Notes under the pieces: generated by a model
Seen by the model: the letters and a program-made list of their open reading frames with translations, nothing else
Told to the model about the DNA's origin: nothing
The model's database searches: none
Program-made: the position numbers and the translations under genes
Source of the DNA: Effrenium voratum
Taxonomy: Eukaryota > Sar > Dinophyceae > Suessiales > Symbiodiniaceae
NCBI GenBank assembly: GCA_963377175.1
Contig: CAUJNA010003068.1
Span: 177,501 to 241,500, forward strand
Direction: 5' to 3'
Length of the DNA: 64,000 nt
Shown: piece by piece, positions 42,422-55,200 of the stretch
Position numbering within the stretch: the first letter of the stretch is position 1
Layout: every line of letters starts with the position of its first letter

Positions 42422-45400
42422 TTTAGGTACCTGATCAAGTGCAAAATAGGTGGACAGCACTGGGCTCTTGCAGATTCAGGCATGAGTTCCGAGGCACCAT
42501 TGTTTCTTGCGGTTGGCTTGCCTGTTGTTAGCTCAAGGAGTTACTCGTAACGGCCTATGTTGGAAGCACTTTGCGGCTGAGCCGACACACACTACGCAAA
42601 TTACCTTCACTTAGAAGGACAAGTACCTGTTGCATCTAATCGAAGTATTAGCGTTGCACTTGTTTGGCAACCCCTAAACCTTGTGTCCTCGTCCATGCCC
42701 TTGAATGCTGTTTTAAGAGGCAAGGCAGTCTGTTGAGTGTTCGTAGGACAATAAAGAGACAAAACTTAGCCTTAGGAAACCAGGGGCTGCAAAGGAAAAG
42801 GCGAGAGCGACCACACGCAACCAGGGGGCAGGAACTCGCGCGGCCCAGCGGCTTCTTTTGTCACATGGTGTCACATGATACCGGTGTATTTCTCCAAGCG
42901 TTGCTTTCGCCCACGACAAGATGCATAAAAACCAGCTGTGAGAATTGGCAAGGGCAAGCTACGGGAACTCTTTTGCAATGCTCTCCTTGCGTTGCGACTG
43001 GGCTTCCCGTCGAGGCGGTGACCGCACTGGCGCCACAGCGCTCGGTGCTCGGCGCGATCACACTGCAAGTGGCAACTCGGACGCGTGTCGTTTAAATGTA
43101 TGTTGGCACGAAGCCGGGGTTCCAAACCTTTGCAGCATGTGACAATAGCCAGGTCCTCACAAAGCCCCAAACCGCAGGCTGGTGGGTTGATAGACGTGCA
43201 GACACATGTAGACTATGAAAGTCAGCAACCAATTGCCAATAGACTATGGAAGTCAGCCACGCATTATTTCTTGGGACTGCAGCAGTGCCGTTAGCATTGG
43301 TACCTGCCGATTTATGGCTAAGCTTCAAGAGTGCTCGAGATGTGCGTTTTGCCGGGGGGGGGGGGGGGATTTGGGGTTAAACTTGCATGAGCCCCTTTTA
43401 GCAAAGTAGGATAGCCAGAATAGCATTCACCGAATGTGGATTGTGCAGCTTTTCATGAACTGTTGTGCATCCTGCAGTGGTTTTACCATCATGACAGCCT
43501 GCGCCGCCATAAAAGGAGCGCGCCGCTGTGTCGCTGGCAGAACTGAACGTTAGGGAATATTGTCAGGATCCATTCAGCCCTATTTACCCTGCACAGTGGT
43601 AGCGGAGCCCCCGTGTTTGCTTGCGAACCCCCGCGCTAGCAGAGGGCGGGGGATTCTTGCATTAGCAAAAGCAACTGATAATTTTCGCCGACAGCCAAGT
43701 TTGACAAATGTACAGAGTTGAGGAAGAGATCCCAGAACCCGCATTGGTGGCGAGCCACAAAGCGGCTCACCAGCACTCAATCAATCAGCAATTACGCCCA
43801 AGGTTCCCCCACGGTGGCCCCACTTTGTGGTTCGCGCACGAGGGGTCGATTGAGGGCTGGGTGGCCATAACTACGCTTGCGCCACGTAAGCGTGGACCTT
43901 CCCTCAAGAATCAGTTAAATGGCGCTGCAGAGAGACGTACGAGGCCATGTTGAGCAACGAGGAGCCCCGAGACCCTGACAACTTCAAAGACACTTTGCGG
44001 CAGCACAATGTTTTTTTGGTATTTCCGTCGTTGCCGCGGAAGCCGACAGATGATAGCACAGCTTGGGCGCCTCAAGGTCGTGGCCGAGCGAGTTATGAGT
44101 GCCTGGATGGACCTCTTCACGAGAAGTAGTATGCCAATGACCAGGAATGCTTCAATGCGCTCACACCCGCGGCCAGACGTGAAACAAATCAAGCAGCAGC
44201 CGCGCTAGAGGTAGAATGCGCGGACATCCAGAAAGAGAATCGCCGGAACGTTTTCCCACTTGCCGGCAACGTAGTTTGTAGCCTTGATGTTCAGTGCGCA
44301 GGCAGGCCTAACAGAGTCCCAGAGAGAACCGGCTTGATTCGTCCCTCTCAGTACTAGAGGTGTTGGCGTGCAAACCTACACGTGCCAGCAAGTGAAGCAG
44401 ACGTTCTTGATTTTTTCCGCGCCTGGCGCGCTGGCAAAGACTGGCCCTGATGAAGCGCTCAGAAGACTTCATCAGCGCCACTAGCGGCTGGTGGTTTTTT
44501 CCAGTGTTGACATCTGTTTTTGCGCGTCGACCGCACTAGGTAAGATCGAACGATCGGCATCCGTCTTCTGCAGAATTCGTTTCACAAGATTTGGGCAGAC
44601 CAAGCTGCCGGTTCCAATTTGTTTTGCTGGAGACGAATTACACACTTGCGTCAGTCCCCCTCAGCAATTTCGGATAACCATAATGTATTATAGCGGTCGC
44701 TGCATGGCGCGAGGAATTGCGCAGCGTGGCAGTGGCTTCACCGTTTTACTCAGCTCCCAGGAGACTCCGAGTCGCGAGTTACTTAGGCCGTATGAGCTAA
44801 GAAGGTCTTTGGTGTCGTGAGGACAAGATAACTCAGAGCGTGAACTTTCACGAGTAACGGCCTTTCAGTTTCCCGCGCGAGTTATCACGGCCGTTCGGCC
44901 GAGTTTTCACGGCTTTACGGGGGCCAACGAGCGCAAGTGGCCGAGGACATCTTAGCTCAAAAAGCCAAAGTAACTTGGGGCTCGGAGCCTCCTGGTTGCG
45001 CGTGCCGCGAGACTTTGGCAGGTCGTGAGTCGTAACTCAATCACAATCATAGCCTGCTAGACCATGTACTGATGCCTGTTTATCACCGGCTGCACGCATT
45101 TTCTCTGGAGTCAAACCAAGCAGCGATGGACCGCGATTTGCGTTGATACGTGGCATGAGGCTCAGGGCTGCAAACTACGTCGCGTCCACCACGGGCCCGA
45201 AAACATCGCTCCTCAACCAGCCCAGCTATTCCCCAAAAAATCGGGAAGTCGAAAAAACTGGCCCCCTTCCAACAAGGGAATCAGCACTAAGAAGCAATAC
45301 CGTTTTTTTCAGAAAGGGCAGCTACGCGGGCCCCTGTTTTTGCTGTTTTTGAGATGGAGCTATTTTGTGGTGTGAATCTGTGTTGATTGGTTGCAATAAA

Positions 45401-45600
45401 GAAAGTTAATTAGAAGATAAGGATACTGAAAAGCGGGTGAAAAGGATCCTTTTGGTCGTACATCAGCTATCATTATCCCGTCTCACCTTTATAATTCCTG
45501 TCTCTTTCTGATGTTAAGGATTCTACAGTTTAAAATGATAGACGAGTGAATGAAGAAAGAGGTGAAAAGAAATCCATTAAAATCTAGACTTATATTATTT
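42422..45600. other. Spacer with weak coding-like patches
   Basis: Patches at 43923-44010 (ETYEAMLSNEEPRDPDNFKD) and 44129-44215 (YANDQECFNALTPAARRETN) have protein-like composition but were not assigned. From about 45350 the DNA becomes AT-rich, leading into the mitochondrial copy. A perfect 14-base palindrome (AAAAGGATCCTTTT) lies at 45440-45453. Confidence 0.4.
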
Positions 45601-45639
45601 CTATATTATTTTTACTATAATATTTCATTCAGTAGTTAA

Positions 45640-46535
45640 ATTGTAATCATAAAGGCTTAGGAATATATTATCTATTATCTGGATTCATCTTGGAATCTCC
45701 GGGCACATTAATATCAGTCCTTATAAGAATAGAAATATATTCATCAGGAAATAGGATTATATCTCCAGAAAACCAGAACTTCTATAATATAAGCATTACA
45801 TTGCATTGCTTCCTTATGATCTTCTTTTTAGGAATGCCTGGCTTGTTTGGATGATTGGGAACTCATTTGTACCTATCTTTCACGGACCTCCAGAAGTGGT
45901 ATATCCTAGAGTCATTTTTTTCTATCATCATGCTTTTACTTTCAAATCTTTTCCTAATCCTTTCTTTAATCTTAGAATTTGGAGGTGGTGCAGGATGGAC
46001 ATTATATCCACCATTATCCACTTCTTTAATGACTTTATCACCTTCAAGCACAGGAAATCTTATATTAGGATTATTAATCTGTGGTATATCTTCATGTCTT
46101 ACATCTCTTAACTTGTGGACAACAATTCTAAATCTGAGATCTTATTATCTTATATTAAAGACTATCCCATTATTTCCTTTCTCTTTCTTGATTACAGCTT
46201 TCATGCTTTTATTAACATTACCTATCTTACCTGGTACACTCCCTTTTTTGTTGGGGCATCTTCATTCTAATGCACTTGTCTTTGATCCAACATTTGCAGG
46301 AGATCCTATATTCTATCAACATGGATTTTGGTTTTGTGGACATACAGAAGTTTACATCTTAATAATTCCTGCATTTGGGATCATTTCCACAAGTAATTTC
46401 TAGGATTTTACAGTTAATAATCTTTGCTAAGCAATCAATGATCTTTGCCATGTCATCTATGTCTCTTCTTGGAAGTCTGGTATGGGGACATCGTATGTAT
46501 ACTGTAGGTTTAGAAAGTGATATAAGAGTTTATTT
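45640..46535 (+). pseudogene. cox1: Nuclear copy of dinoflagellate mitochondrial cox1, frameshifted
   Basis: Translated fragments follow cytochrome c oxidase subunit I in order: NHKGLGIYYLLSGF (from about 45646), YSSGNRIISPENQNFYN, LMIFFLGMPGLFG, GNSFVPIFHGPPEVVYPR (another frame), EFGGGAGWTLYPPLSTS, FDPTFAGDPIFYQHGFWF, HTEVYILIIPAFGIIS, then MIFAMSSMSLLGSLVWGHRM and YTVGLESDIRVYF (frame changed again). The frame changes near 45850, near 45915 and between 46390 and 46425, and a TGA lies at 45852-45854. Part of the N-terminus and roughly the last quarter of the protein are absent. The block is much richer in AT than the rest of the window. A true mitochondrial fragment joined by assembly error is the alternative. 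Confidence 0.88.
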
Positions 46536-49500
46536 TTTCCCGCGTCTGCGCCAATGGCATCTAAGCTGGTTAAACGACTTCCCGCAAGTGAAGCATATAC
46601 GTCCGCATGTACAGGTTCCGCAAGAAGATCACATGAGAGCAAAGAGGGTAGATCTTGGTTTTGTTGGTTCCATTGCAATGGGAGTTCATTCGTATCGGAT
46701 GGAAGTAGCAAATGGATTCTCTCACCTTGAACGTGTGGCCAGGAAGCATGCTTGTTTCTTGATGTACATGATATTGCACAGGATTGTTGATCTTGTCGTG
46801 TTTCTCATCTCTGGGTTACCGCATGCCGGCCACGTTCAGACAATCTCAGCCATGCATGGCTAACAACTGTGATTACTGCTTCAATTCTTGTTGCTCAATG
46901 TACCCATGACATTTAACTCATGTTAGTCTTGTTGCATTGAAGAGTTCTCGGAGCCAGCCTGTGTAATTCAGCGCTTCAATGTTCAGAGCGATGGCGATGC
47001 TGCTTTCTCAAGAGTTAAAAACACCACAAAAACACTTAAAAACACATCAACAACTGGGGCCTTTAGGGCCGCCCGCGCTCTTTTTTTGGCATGCGTTTTC
47101 TTTGCTTGCTGAGGCGGGGTTTGCTGCCTGGCAGTTCACGAAGAGGAGCTGAGAGCAGGCTTCGCGGATTTCCATACTCTGAAAACCAACTTACTCCCAC
47201 GCAAATCAGTCGGTCTGATTGCCTTCGCAGACAAAACGCTGGCAAACGGTAAAGCCTGAAAGCGCTTCAAGAGGCTGCGTGTGCTTGCCTTAAAGCGGCC
47301 AAAGTGCAGCCGCGTTGAGCGAGTAAGGCTGAGTGCAAAAGCAGTGCTGCGATTGATTGCGTTCGCTGCCAAGGTGCTTGCAGCGCTATTCAAAGCCCAA
47401 ATGGAGCTGCAGAGTTCTGACATTTTCCCAAACCCAGCGTGCTCCTCACTTTGGGGTGCGTGTGGCAGATAGTTTGTTCCTATGGGTTGAACCCTTGTGC
47501 TAGGCAAACGGTCCAGTTGAGGCAACGCTAGGGTCCATGCCCAAACATCAGCTGAAAGTCCGCTCATTCTTCGGCCGGCTGCTTTAGGAAGAGTAGGCAG
47601 ACAGAGCTTGAAGGAAGCACGACCATTCAATGGCCCCCAAAAAATTGGCTTCACCACCCCCCCCTTCGGCATGGATCCTTGTTTGCTACGCTTACTGAAT
47701 TGTGTATGTGCGGATTTGTGGATGAAGCCTAAATAAACCAGAGGTGCCCCTGTTTTCGGTTGGTTTCAAATGTAACCACATCGAACACCGCCATTTTGTT
47801 TCACCAAGTCAGGGCGGTCCTCCCTTCGTCGGAGACCTGAGGCGGCAAGGGAGCTCCCAGCGCCGCGGAGCCCAGCTCGAAGCCCGCGTTGGCGCGGGTA
47901 GATAGGGAGTTGGGCCCACGGGCACCCTCTGAAAAGCAACACACCCGCATAGACAGCACATCTTCTATGCGCTACATCTTGGGCGACGATCAAAAACCCA
48001 TGTGCAAAACTTAAGTCAGGGGCATAGCGAGTGGGCGCCGGACAGTTTGGCGAAACATGCTCATTTAGCATTCTGAAAGGTTGACAATTTATTTTTAACA
48101 TTGTAGAAATTTGGCCAGAGGGAAAGGACATTTAGGCGTGTCTCGGAATTGGTCGGACGCACACCAGGGCACCCCCAAAAGTTGTGTTTGGCATGGGAAA
48201 ATAGTATTTGGGTGTGTTTTCTGGTTGGTCGGGGCAGGCTTTGTCATTGTAAGCAGGACAAGTTTCGTGGCAGTTTTCCAGACTGAAATGATTGTCAACA
48301 TTTTTTGAACTTTGGCAGATTTCGCCTCGAAAGAGAAACGGAAGCTTCGCGAAAGAGATGCGAAAGGTTCCCTGGCCAAGGTTGGGGAAGGGCCATGTTG
48401 TTTGTCCGTGGACAACTTTGGGTTGGTCCTGACGGGAACGCCTTGGCCGGAAGTTATTTTTACAGCTGACGCCTCAGCCCAAATCACATGTCTTGTCGCA
48501 TTTTGTCGCCCTAAATTACGAATTTGCAAGTGATGAAGCGCGGTGGCCAGCTGTGTGTTCCCTTGTTTTAAATGCTTTGCAGGTCTAAGTCCGGCAAAGC
48601 GCTACCAAAGCTACTTGCGTGCGTTGAGTGCGGTGTCCGTTGAGCGAAATCGGACCGGGTGGGGGCTGAGGGTGCTGGTCAGGGTGCTGGTCAGGGCGCC
48701 GCATCAGAAGTGCTGCTCGTTTGTCTCACATGTCGGGGAGCAAAACAATATATGCGCCGCGGCGCAATGTCTTGTGTTGCGCATGGCAGGATGCGCAGCA
48801 AAGGTGTAACGCGAGCATGTACTGGCGTACTTGAGAACATGAGCGGGGCTGTTGATGTATGCATATATACATATTAAGATGTATTCATTTGTCAGAGACG
48901 GGGCGGCGCTGTACCGGTGTTGCTGCCCAGGCACATGAAAATGTACGCAAGTATCAGTCTTGCCGGCTCTGTAGCAGTTTCACACGTGAAAACGTGCGGT
49001 AGCATAAGAAGCGCTCACTGCTCTTCGAGGAAAGTGAGATGCTGTAGCAGACGCACGCCCGCGCCCGCGTGTAAAAGTACACGCCGGTATCGTGCTGCCT
49101 GTGCGTCGCAAATGGGCGTTGGTCAAAGCTCCTTTAACTTTGTTTTGGCCTTCCGCGCCCTTTCGCGCAACTCGTGTTTTCTTTCACCTCTTTAGAAGTA
49201 AGAGCCCATGGCTAAACCAATCTGTGGAACAAACCCATGTAGTTCCATAAGATAAGTAGTTCTCTTCAGCATGAGCCATTCCTCGGCAGCAGCGTGAAAT
49301 TCATACCACAGCTTCTAGCAGGCTGCGGACCATGCGGGGCTGCGCTGAGGTGTTTGGCATGAAGGGCGGCTGGTGATTTGGCGATCAGCGCGGTCGGAGC
49401 AAAAGCCTGTCCGCCCAGAACATGCTTTGCCAAACCCGGCAAGCCGCAGACAGACCAAACCATGAGAACATGTTTTCTACTACATGAGGCGGCAAAATTT

Positions 49501-50261
49501 TAATACGGGTGCACGTCCAAGATGGTCAGCGCGAGGCTGTTGTTGTTATGCGTGGTTTGCTTCGAATGCCCTTCAGGAATGTGCCATGACAACAAGACTT
49601 TCCAATGGGATAGTCATCAACGCTTGCAATGCACAGCATCCCTGCTATCCGTTCGAAAATTGTTTTACAATGCACTCCTGTTAGCGAGTCGCCGTGATTG
49701 TTGGACCAATCAAGCCGGCATCGCCAGCTGTGGCTCGAATATGAATCGGATGGCATCCATATTTCCTAGTAAAGTGTCCCAGCTGCTTCCACCGATGCTG
49801 TGTCGCGAACCATTGTTTTTGTTTGTTTATTTTATTAAGAAACAATGTGTGTTGTCCATGTTTCGTGCTTTGGCTTGAAGACCCACTCGGACGGACAATG
49901 AGCAGCAACTAGCAAGATCCTCAACAAGGTTGACGCCACACTTGTCTTCACGTGCATGAGCGTTAGTCCCTGCCCGCTGACCCTCCGCATGTGCTTGCTT
50001 GGGAAACATGGGAGGGGCTGTTGGAAGCAGACGAAGTCCAAATTTAGCAGGGGCCAGTCAGTATCAGCCCCTGTTTGCGCTTCTGCAGCGCTCCCTGGCG
50101 AGCTTTCAACTGGCCATGGCCAAAGAGGTTGGGAAGCTCAAGGGGTAGGGCAGGCCCAAGCGATCCATTGGATTGATTTGCGCAATTGCAAAATGATAGA
50201 TTCATGAATTGTGTTCTCAGCCTTTTTTTGTGACTCTCATTGTATTTGCGTGTGTTTTTGT

Positions 50262-50266
50262 TCCTG

Positions 50267-50362
<96 letters not shown>
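50262..50362 (+). repeat. (GT)n microsatellite
   Basis: About 100 bases of almost pure GT. Confidence 0.98.
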
Positions 50363-50364
<2 letters not shown>

Positions 50365-52005
50365 GGTTTGTACTGTCTGATTGGTTGTTTGCTGCTGTTT
50401 GGCCGGCTTGATTGCAGGGGGATTATTTAGAGTCTGAGGGCGTGGCAAAGTCAGTCATTCAATTCGCATGATTCACCCCCAATCGCAACGTGGCTGTCGT
50501 CCGAGAGGTCCTTGTATCGAGGTATGAAGGGGACGGCCATTTGATCTTATGTGTGGCCCAAAAGCTCCGCGATGGACCTCGGAAAGCTAATTGTTGTTAG
50601 CGAAAGGTTTGTGAACATGGCCCCGCGAAAGCCGTGCCATGGAGGTGCTGAAGAATTTGTTTTGTTTGGTTCCTCAAAGATGGGGCATATCCCGCAACAA
50701 TATGGCCCGCCTAACCGCAATACAAGAGTTTAGCAACCCACGCCCCATTTCATTCGCTCCAAAGAATCGCAAAGCTTGCGCCAGGCAAGCGCTCGGTCGG
50801 TCAGGCGGCTCGTGCCAAGGCAAGGCATGTGCCGCTTTGGCCCGACATGGTGGAGCCAATTTACCTGATTAGGGAAGGGGCCTTTTCTGCACTTCACAAT
50901 AAGGGGATGCAAAAAAGGGCGTCGACGCTAGTGCCGGACCCTCATGCGCCGTGCCCAAATTCCGAGCGGCCAGACAAACCGTGATTCTAGTGCGAGAAAG
51001 AGGGCCATCAATGCCGAGCCTCTCCACACTCCTGCTGAAGGAAGGAGGAAACTCCCCATTGTTGAGGGTGTCTTGATCGCACGTCAAGTGACAGGAGGAA
51101 GCGATGAATGAATTGTGGACAACTTTGAACGGCAAACTTGTCTACGGCGTTTTTGTCCTAGCTTGGCTTGAGGTCTGATCTCCCAACGATGCCCAGCAGT
51201 CGCAAGAGTCGCTTCGCTACTGGTCGAATGTAGCTGTAGGCTGGCTTTGCTGCTCTTCGCCTTTTCCTGCAGCAGGCATGGTGTGTCATCACTCCGGCCG
51301 TTGGCAGCTTTAAAGATTTAAAGCCCCCCAACTAATTACACGCCTGACTAAGCTTGAAGCAAGGCGGAGAGCTTGTGTCTGCTTGTGCAGGTTGCCCGCC
51401 CGAAAGAACTACAACGGCTGTGATGAGAAGTTGAAACATAATGCTGCAAATGCATCAGTAGGTTGCGAGCTGCTGTCCGAAAGGCGTTTCTTTTTGGCCT
51501 TGAAGCTTGCATGTTTTGTTTGTTAGGACACGGACCGAGCACAACAGCAGCGGACAGGTTTGTTGAAGGGACGACACGTTTGAACATCATTTTGCCAGAA
51601 TGTTTGTTGGCAGGGCTTCCGCGAGGCTCTAAGGTTCTACAGGTGTCTCTTGATTTGTGGATTCCCCTTGCACCGCCCGGATGCACGGATTTTCCACGAG
51701 GAAGACATACACAAAACCGCGGAAACAGCCCATCGACAATCAGAAACAACATCCCGACAAGAATAAAATCGTTCCCACTTATCCGGAATGGTCAGCATGT
51801 CGCTGATGCACATCCTTCCCAAGGGGCTCATGAAAACGGGCTAGGAATTCAGCACGAAATCTCACCACTTGCGCTTGATGCGAATGCTTATTAATTGTTC
51901 GTGTCCCACTAGTACCCAGGGAAACCATGATCATTCCCCAGAACCGGCCCATCTTCGGCCACTGCTTCATTCGAAGGAACGAGCTCGATGATCCAGGTCA
52001 TATTG

Positions 52006-52055
52006 GCAATGCTCTGGAATGCTCTGGAATGCTCTGGAATGCTCTGGAATGCTCC
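52006..52055 (+). repeat. Tandem decamer TCTGGAATGC, about five copies
   Basis: Four exact copies and flanking partial copies, just upstream of the DUF1499 gene. Confidence 0.95.
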
Positions 52056-52141
52056 TGGAGTGTTTTGGTGGGAGCAATGTGATCATCCTTCAAGTCTTTG
52101 TCGTTCCTGACGGGTAGGGACATTCCTTGTGCTGAACACCG

Positions 52142-52244
52142 CCCGCCCCGGCGAGGTGCTTCTTGGCGTCGCGGAGGGCGCTAGTGGGCCTCGCCTTAGC
52201 GCCCCATGCGGCGCTGGCCTTCGAGAATCGCGTGCGGGAGGCCG
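52142..52244 (+). CDS. DUF1499 exon with twin-arginine lumen signal
   Basis: Encodes ASRRALVGLALAPHAALAFE, then NRVREAG. The donor GA at 52245 joins to KAASTFPKRQ. The 5' border is approximate. Confidence 0.7.
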
Positions 52245-55200
52245 GAGTCCTGCAGTCGAGTGCAGAACGAGCGCGTGTTGTTCCCGGTTTGGTTTTGGGA
52301 AAAGGCTGTGGGTCAAAACCAATGGTACCATGTTGGGGTAGGTGCACCACCCATTTTAGTCTATTTTAGTGGGGATTGGGATGTTCACTGACGAGCTTTT
52401 GACCCATGGCCATATGTGTCAATCACGGGGGCCTGGTGGTGTTTGCAGTTGCATCCCTGCCTGGTGATGGTGGCTGTCAACGGCCATGGGACGGCCAACA
52501 ACATTCTGAAGATTTTATTGAGGCACCTTCAGCTTCAAACAACTAGAATCAATGGGTGAGGTGGTCATTGCATTACTTTTGCCTATTTCGTACCACGTTT
52601 ACCTCAAAACCACTAAAACTTGTCGGGCAGGGCTTTCTCTCTTGTTCGGTTTGATGTTGCCCACCAAGCCGGATTTCGGATCTTCTGCAACCTTTGAACT
52701 CGCCAACCCTTCAAACCCTTCCCCTCCATCAAACTCCTTCAATCCCGCTGTGTGTGGGAGATGTGCGCAAATCGGCGCAACTTCAATCTAAACATGTCAG
52801 GTAAAAACATGCTCTTGCCCGTACCACTTTTGGCCACAAAACCAGCGCAAAAAACCGCAAACACCCGCAACAACCCGCAAACGAGCGCAATTCCCCAAGA
52901 GGTCAGTTGTCACTGTCCCCGCACAAAAACAAGAGAGGGCCATGATTTGGGGTCATGCTTGCAAAGGGATATGCCAAGCACTGCAAAGGGAAAACATTGG
53001 TGTCAGATTTTGTTGGCTCACATGTCCTCCCAAACAGCTTGGGCCTGCAGCACCGACGCCGGCCTTTGTTTTTTCAGCGGTTCGCACGAGAAAGCCCAGT
53101 TCTGTTTGCACTAGAAACCCACCGAACACGTGGATTCGGTGTGATTTGCGCCTCGGGAGTCCAGCCAGAGAAGCGCGAAGCGCGTGTGTTCGCATGCGTA
53201 GCCCGTAGGGAGGACAGCGTTGAATGATGTGAAAGGTATGAGGCCAGCAAAACACCAGTTCTGAATCTCCAGTTGCTGATCTAGTAAGCGTCGAAGGTTG
53301 CGAAGGGAAGTTGCGAAGGGAAGTTGCCGTTGGAACCCGCGAGATCCGAAAGTCACGCGACCTGAAGCAAGAAACAGAGAATGGCCCAATACATCTTCAG
53401 AAATTCAGCCAGGCATGACCCGTATTTCAGTGCCATGCTTAGTAGAGCAAGTTTTCGACATTCTAGATTCTACAAGTCCGTTTGCTGAACAGGAAATGGT
53501 CGCCGAGGGGATTCATGCCCCCATGCCCTTGCCGCAGTTTGTCCGCGCAGAATCGCACGCCCGCATTTAGTAAAAAATACCAGTCGCATTCCCAGTGTTT
53601 GAGTTGTTCACTTCTTGCCACCTCCATTGCTAACGGGAAAACCATTCTCCGGATCCCCCTAGGGAAAGCGGCAAGCACGTTCCCAAAGCGGCAGACCTTG
53701 CGTCAGGTGAAGGGCCCGAAGAGCCCCGGGTCGCAGCCGGCTGGGGTGGGTCAGGGCACGCTGGCGGGGTGCAAAGCGGCGCCCAACTGCTTCTCCTCAG
53801 CGGCGGAGGACGAGCACCTCGGCAAACTGAAGATGTCCAGTGCTGCTCAAAGGGCCATCCACACCCCATTTGGAAAAGGGTGGGCGGGGCCCTCAGCACA
53901 ACAGATGTGCATCACCCTGTCATTTGTGTTGGAATAGTTTTTCAAGTGGTGTTTAACTATCGAAGCTGGGACAGAAATCATACTTATCAGACAGTTGAGA
54001 GCGGCGACCTTCAACGCAGAGGAAATAGGACTGCTGCACGCCGTGCTGAATGCGTGTAAGGCTGCACAAATAAGCATGACATCACTCAATCGCTTGTTAA
54101 AGTTTGATCAGCCAGGTTTAATTGGCACGGCCATCAACCCTTTAAGGATTTTGGGCGACTGTCATTGCGCTGGTTCTTCTATGACGGCATGCCCCCCCCC
54201 CCCCTTGGCGTTTTGTTCCTGGCAGGTCGGGCCGTTATCCTTTCCTCCCGATACCCTGTGAGGGGTTGGAGATTTGCATGGGGTATGTGTCAAAATAGGG
54301 GGGCCCGGAAAAAAAATAAAGAACAACTTTCTTTGGTTCCCTTGTTTCAAGGTGATCAGGGCACCCTCCATGACCCACCCAGTTCCGAGGCACTACTTGA
54401 AACCCTGGAGCTTCCCTGGGCCCCCAGAGAAGGCCCTGGCAGACCTGGAGCAAGTGCTGAAGGCCTACCCCCCAGGCCAGCAGGACATCGATGGGGGCGG
54501 CTTTCAGATCCAGAAGTTGGAGCCCAAGGCTCACGGGTGGCAAACTGTTTACAATGTGTGGGTGTGTTTGTTTTCTCTGATAGTTCTTGCGAATCTTGCT
54601 GACAAAGCGGGAACTTTGGGGTTTGGCGTAGCAGATGTGTCCGCTGTTCAGGCTTGAAGGCCTCTACGTCTACGTTTCCAAGGCTTGCTTGTGGAACCTG
54701 TCCCATTTCTGTAGGGCTAGGATTGGACGAGGCTTGATTTTCATGCTGCTGTGTCTCTGGGCTTGCAGAGCGCAAGGCCGGCGCTCCCTCATGGTGTCAG
54801 GCGCCGCTAAGTCCCCTGCCACGCCGGAGATCACACGCGTGACACAAACAATTTCCCTTGCGCAGAGAAAAAACGAAAACAGTTACCAGTGCGAGTACTA
54901 TGTATGTCTAGGACAGTTGGTTTACGTGAAGTCTTGTCAGCACATCAGTAGATTCTGAAGGGAGCCATCTTATCATCAACGATCACTTGAGGGGGGTTGG
55001 CCTGTCTCCTTTCCATACTATATCTCTTGAGAGGTTAGTCACTTTTGGATTCTGCGATTCGGCCATGAGGAGGATTTTCCCACCCCTAGGTCCAAAAGTG
55101 TCCATCCAAAGATAACGCAAAGGCAGGCTTGACTTCCACTGGCCAGGGCTACATCTACGTGCAGTTCGAGTCCCTGAAGAAGGGCTATATTGACGACGTG

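Larger units (their letters stand above)
46536..52130. other. Spacer, no gene recognised
   Basis: About 5.6 kb with open frames up to 178 codons (47136-47672, - strand) but no conserved segment. It includes a GT microsatellite and a short decamer repeat, listed separately. Confidence 0.45.

Noticed and set aside
45806..46403. A functional cox1 gene
   Set aside because: Several frame changes, an internal stop and a missing C-terminal quarter. Editing alone usually does not repair that many frame changes.
47136..47672. A 178-codon - strand frame
   Set aside because: It is the longest frame in its area, but low-information Ser/Ala/Leu/Arg composition and no conserved segment make chance more likely.
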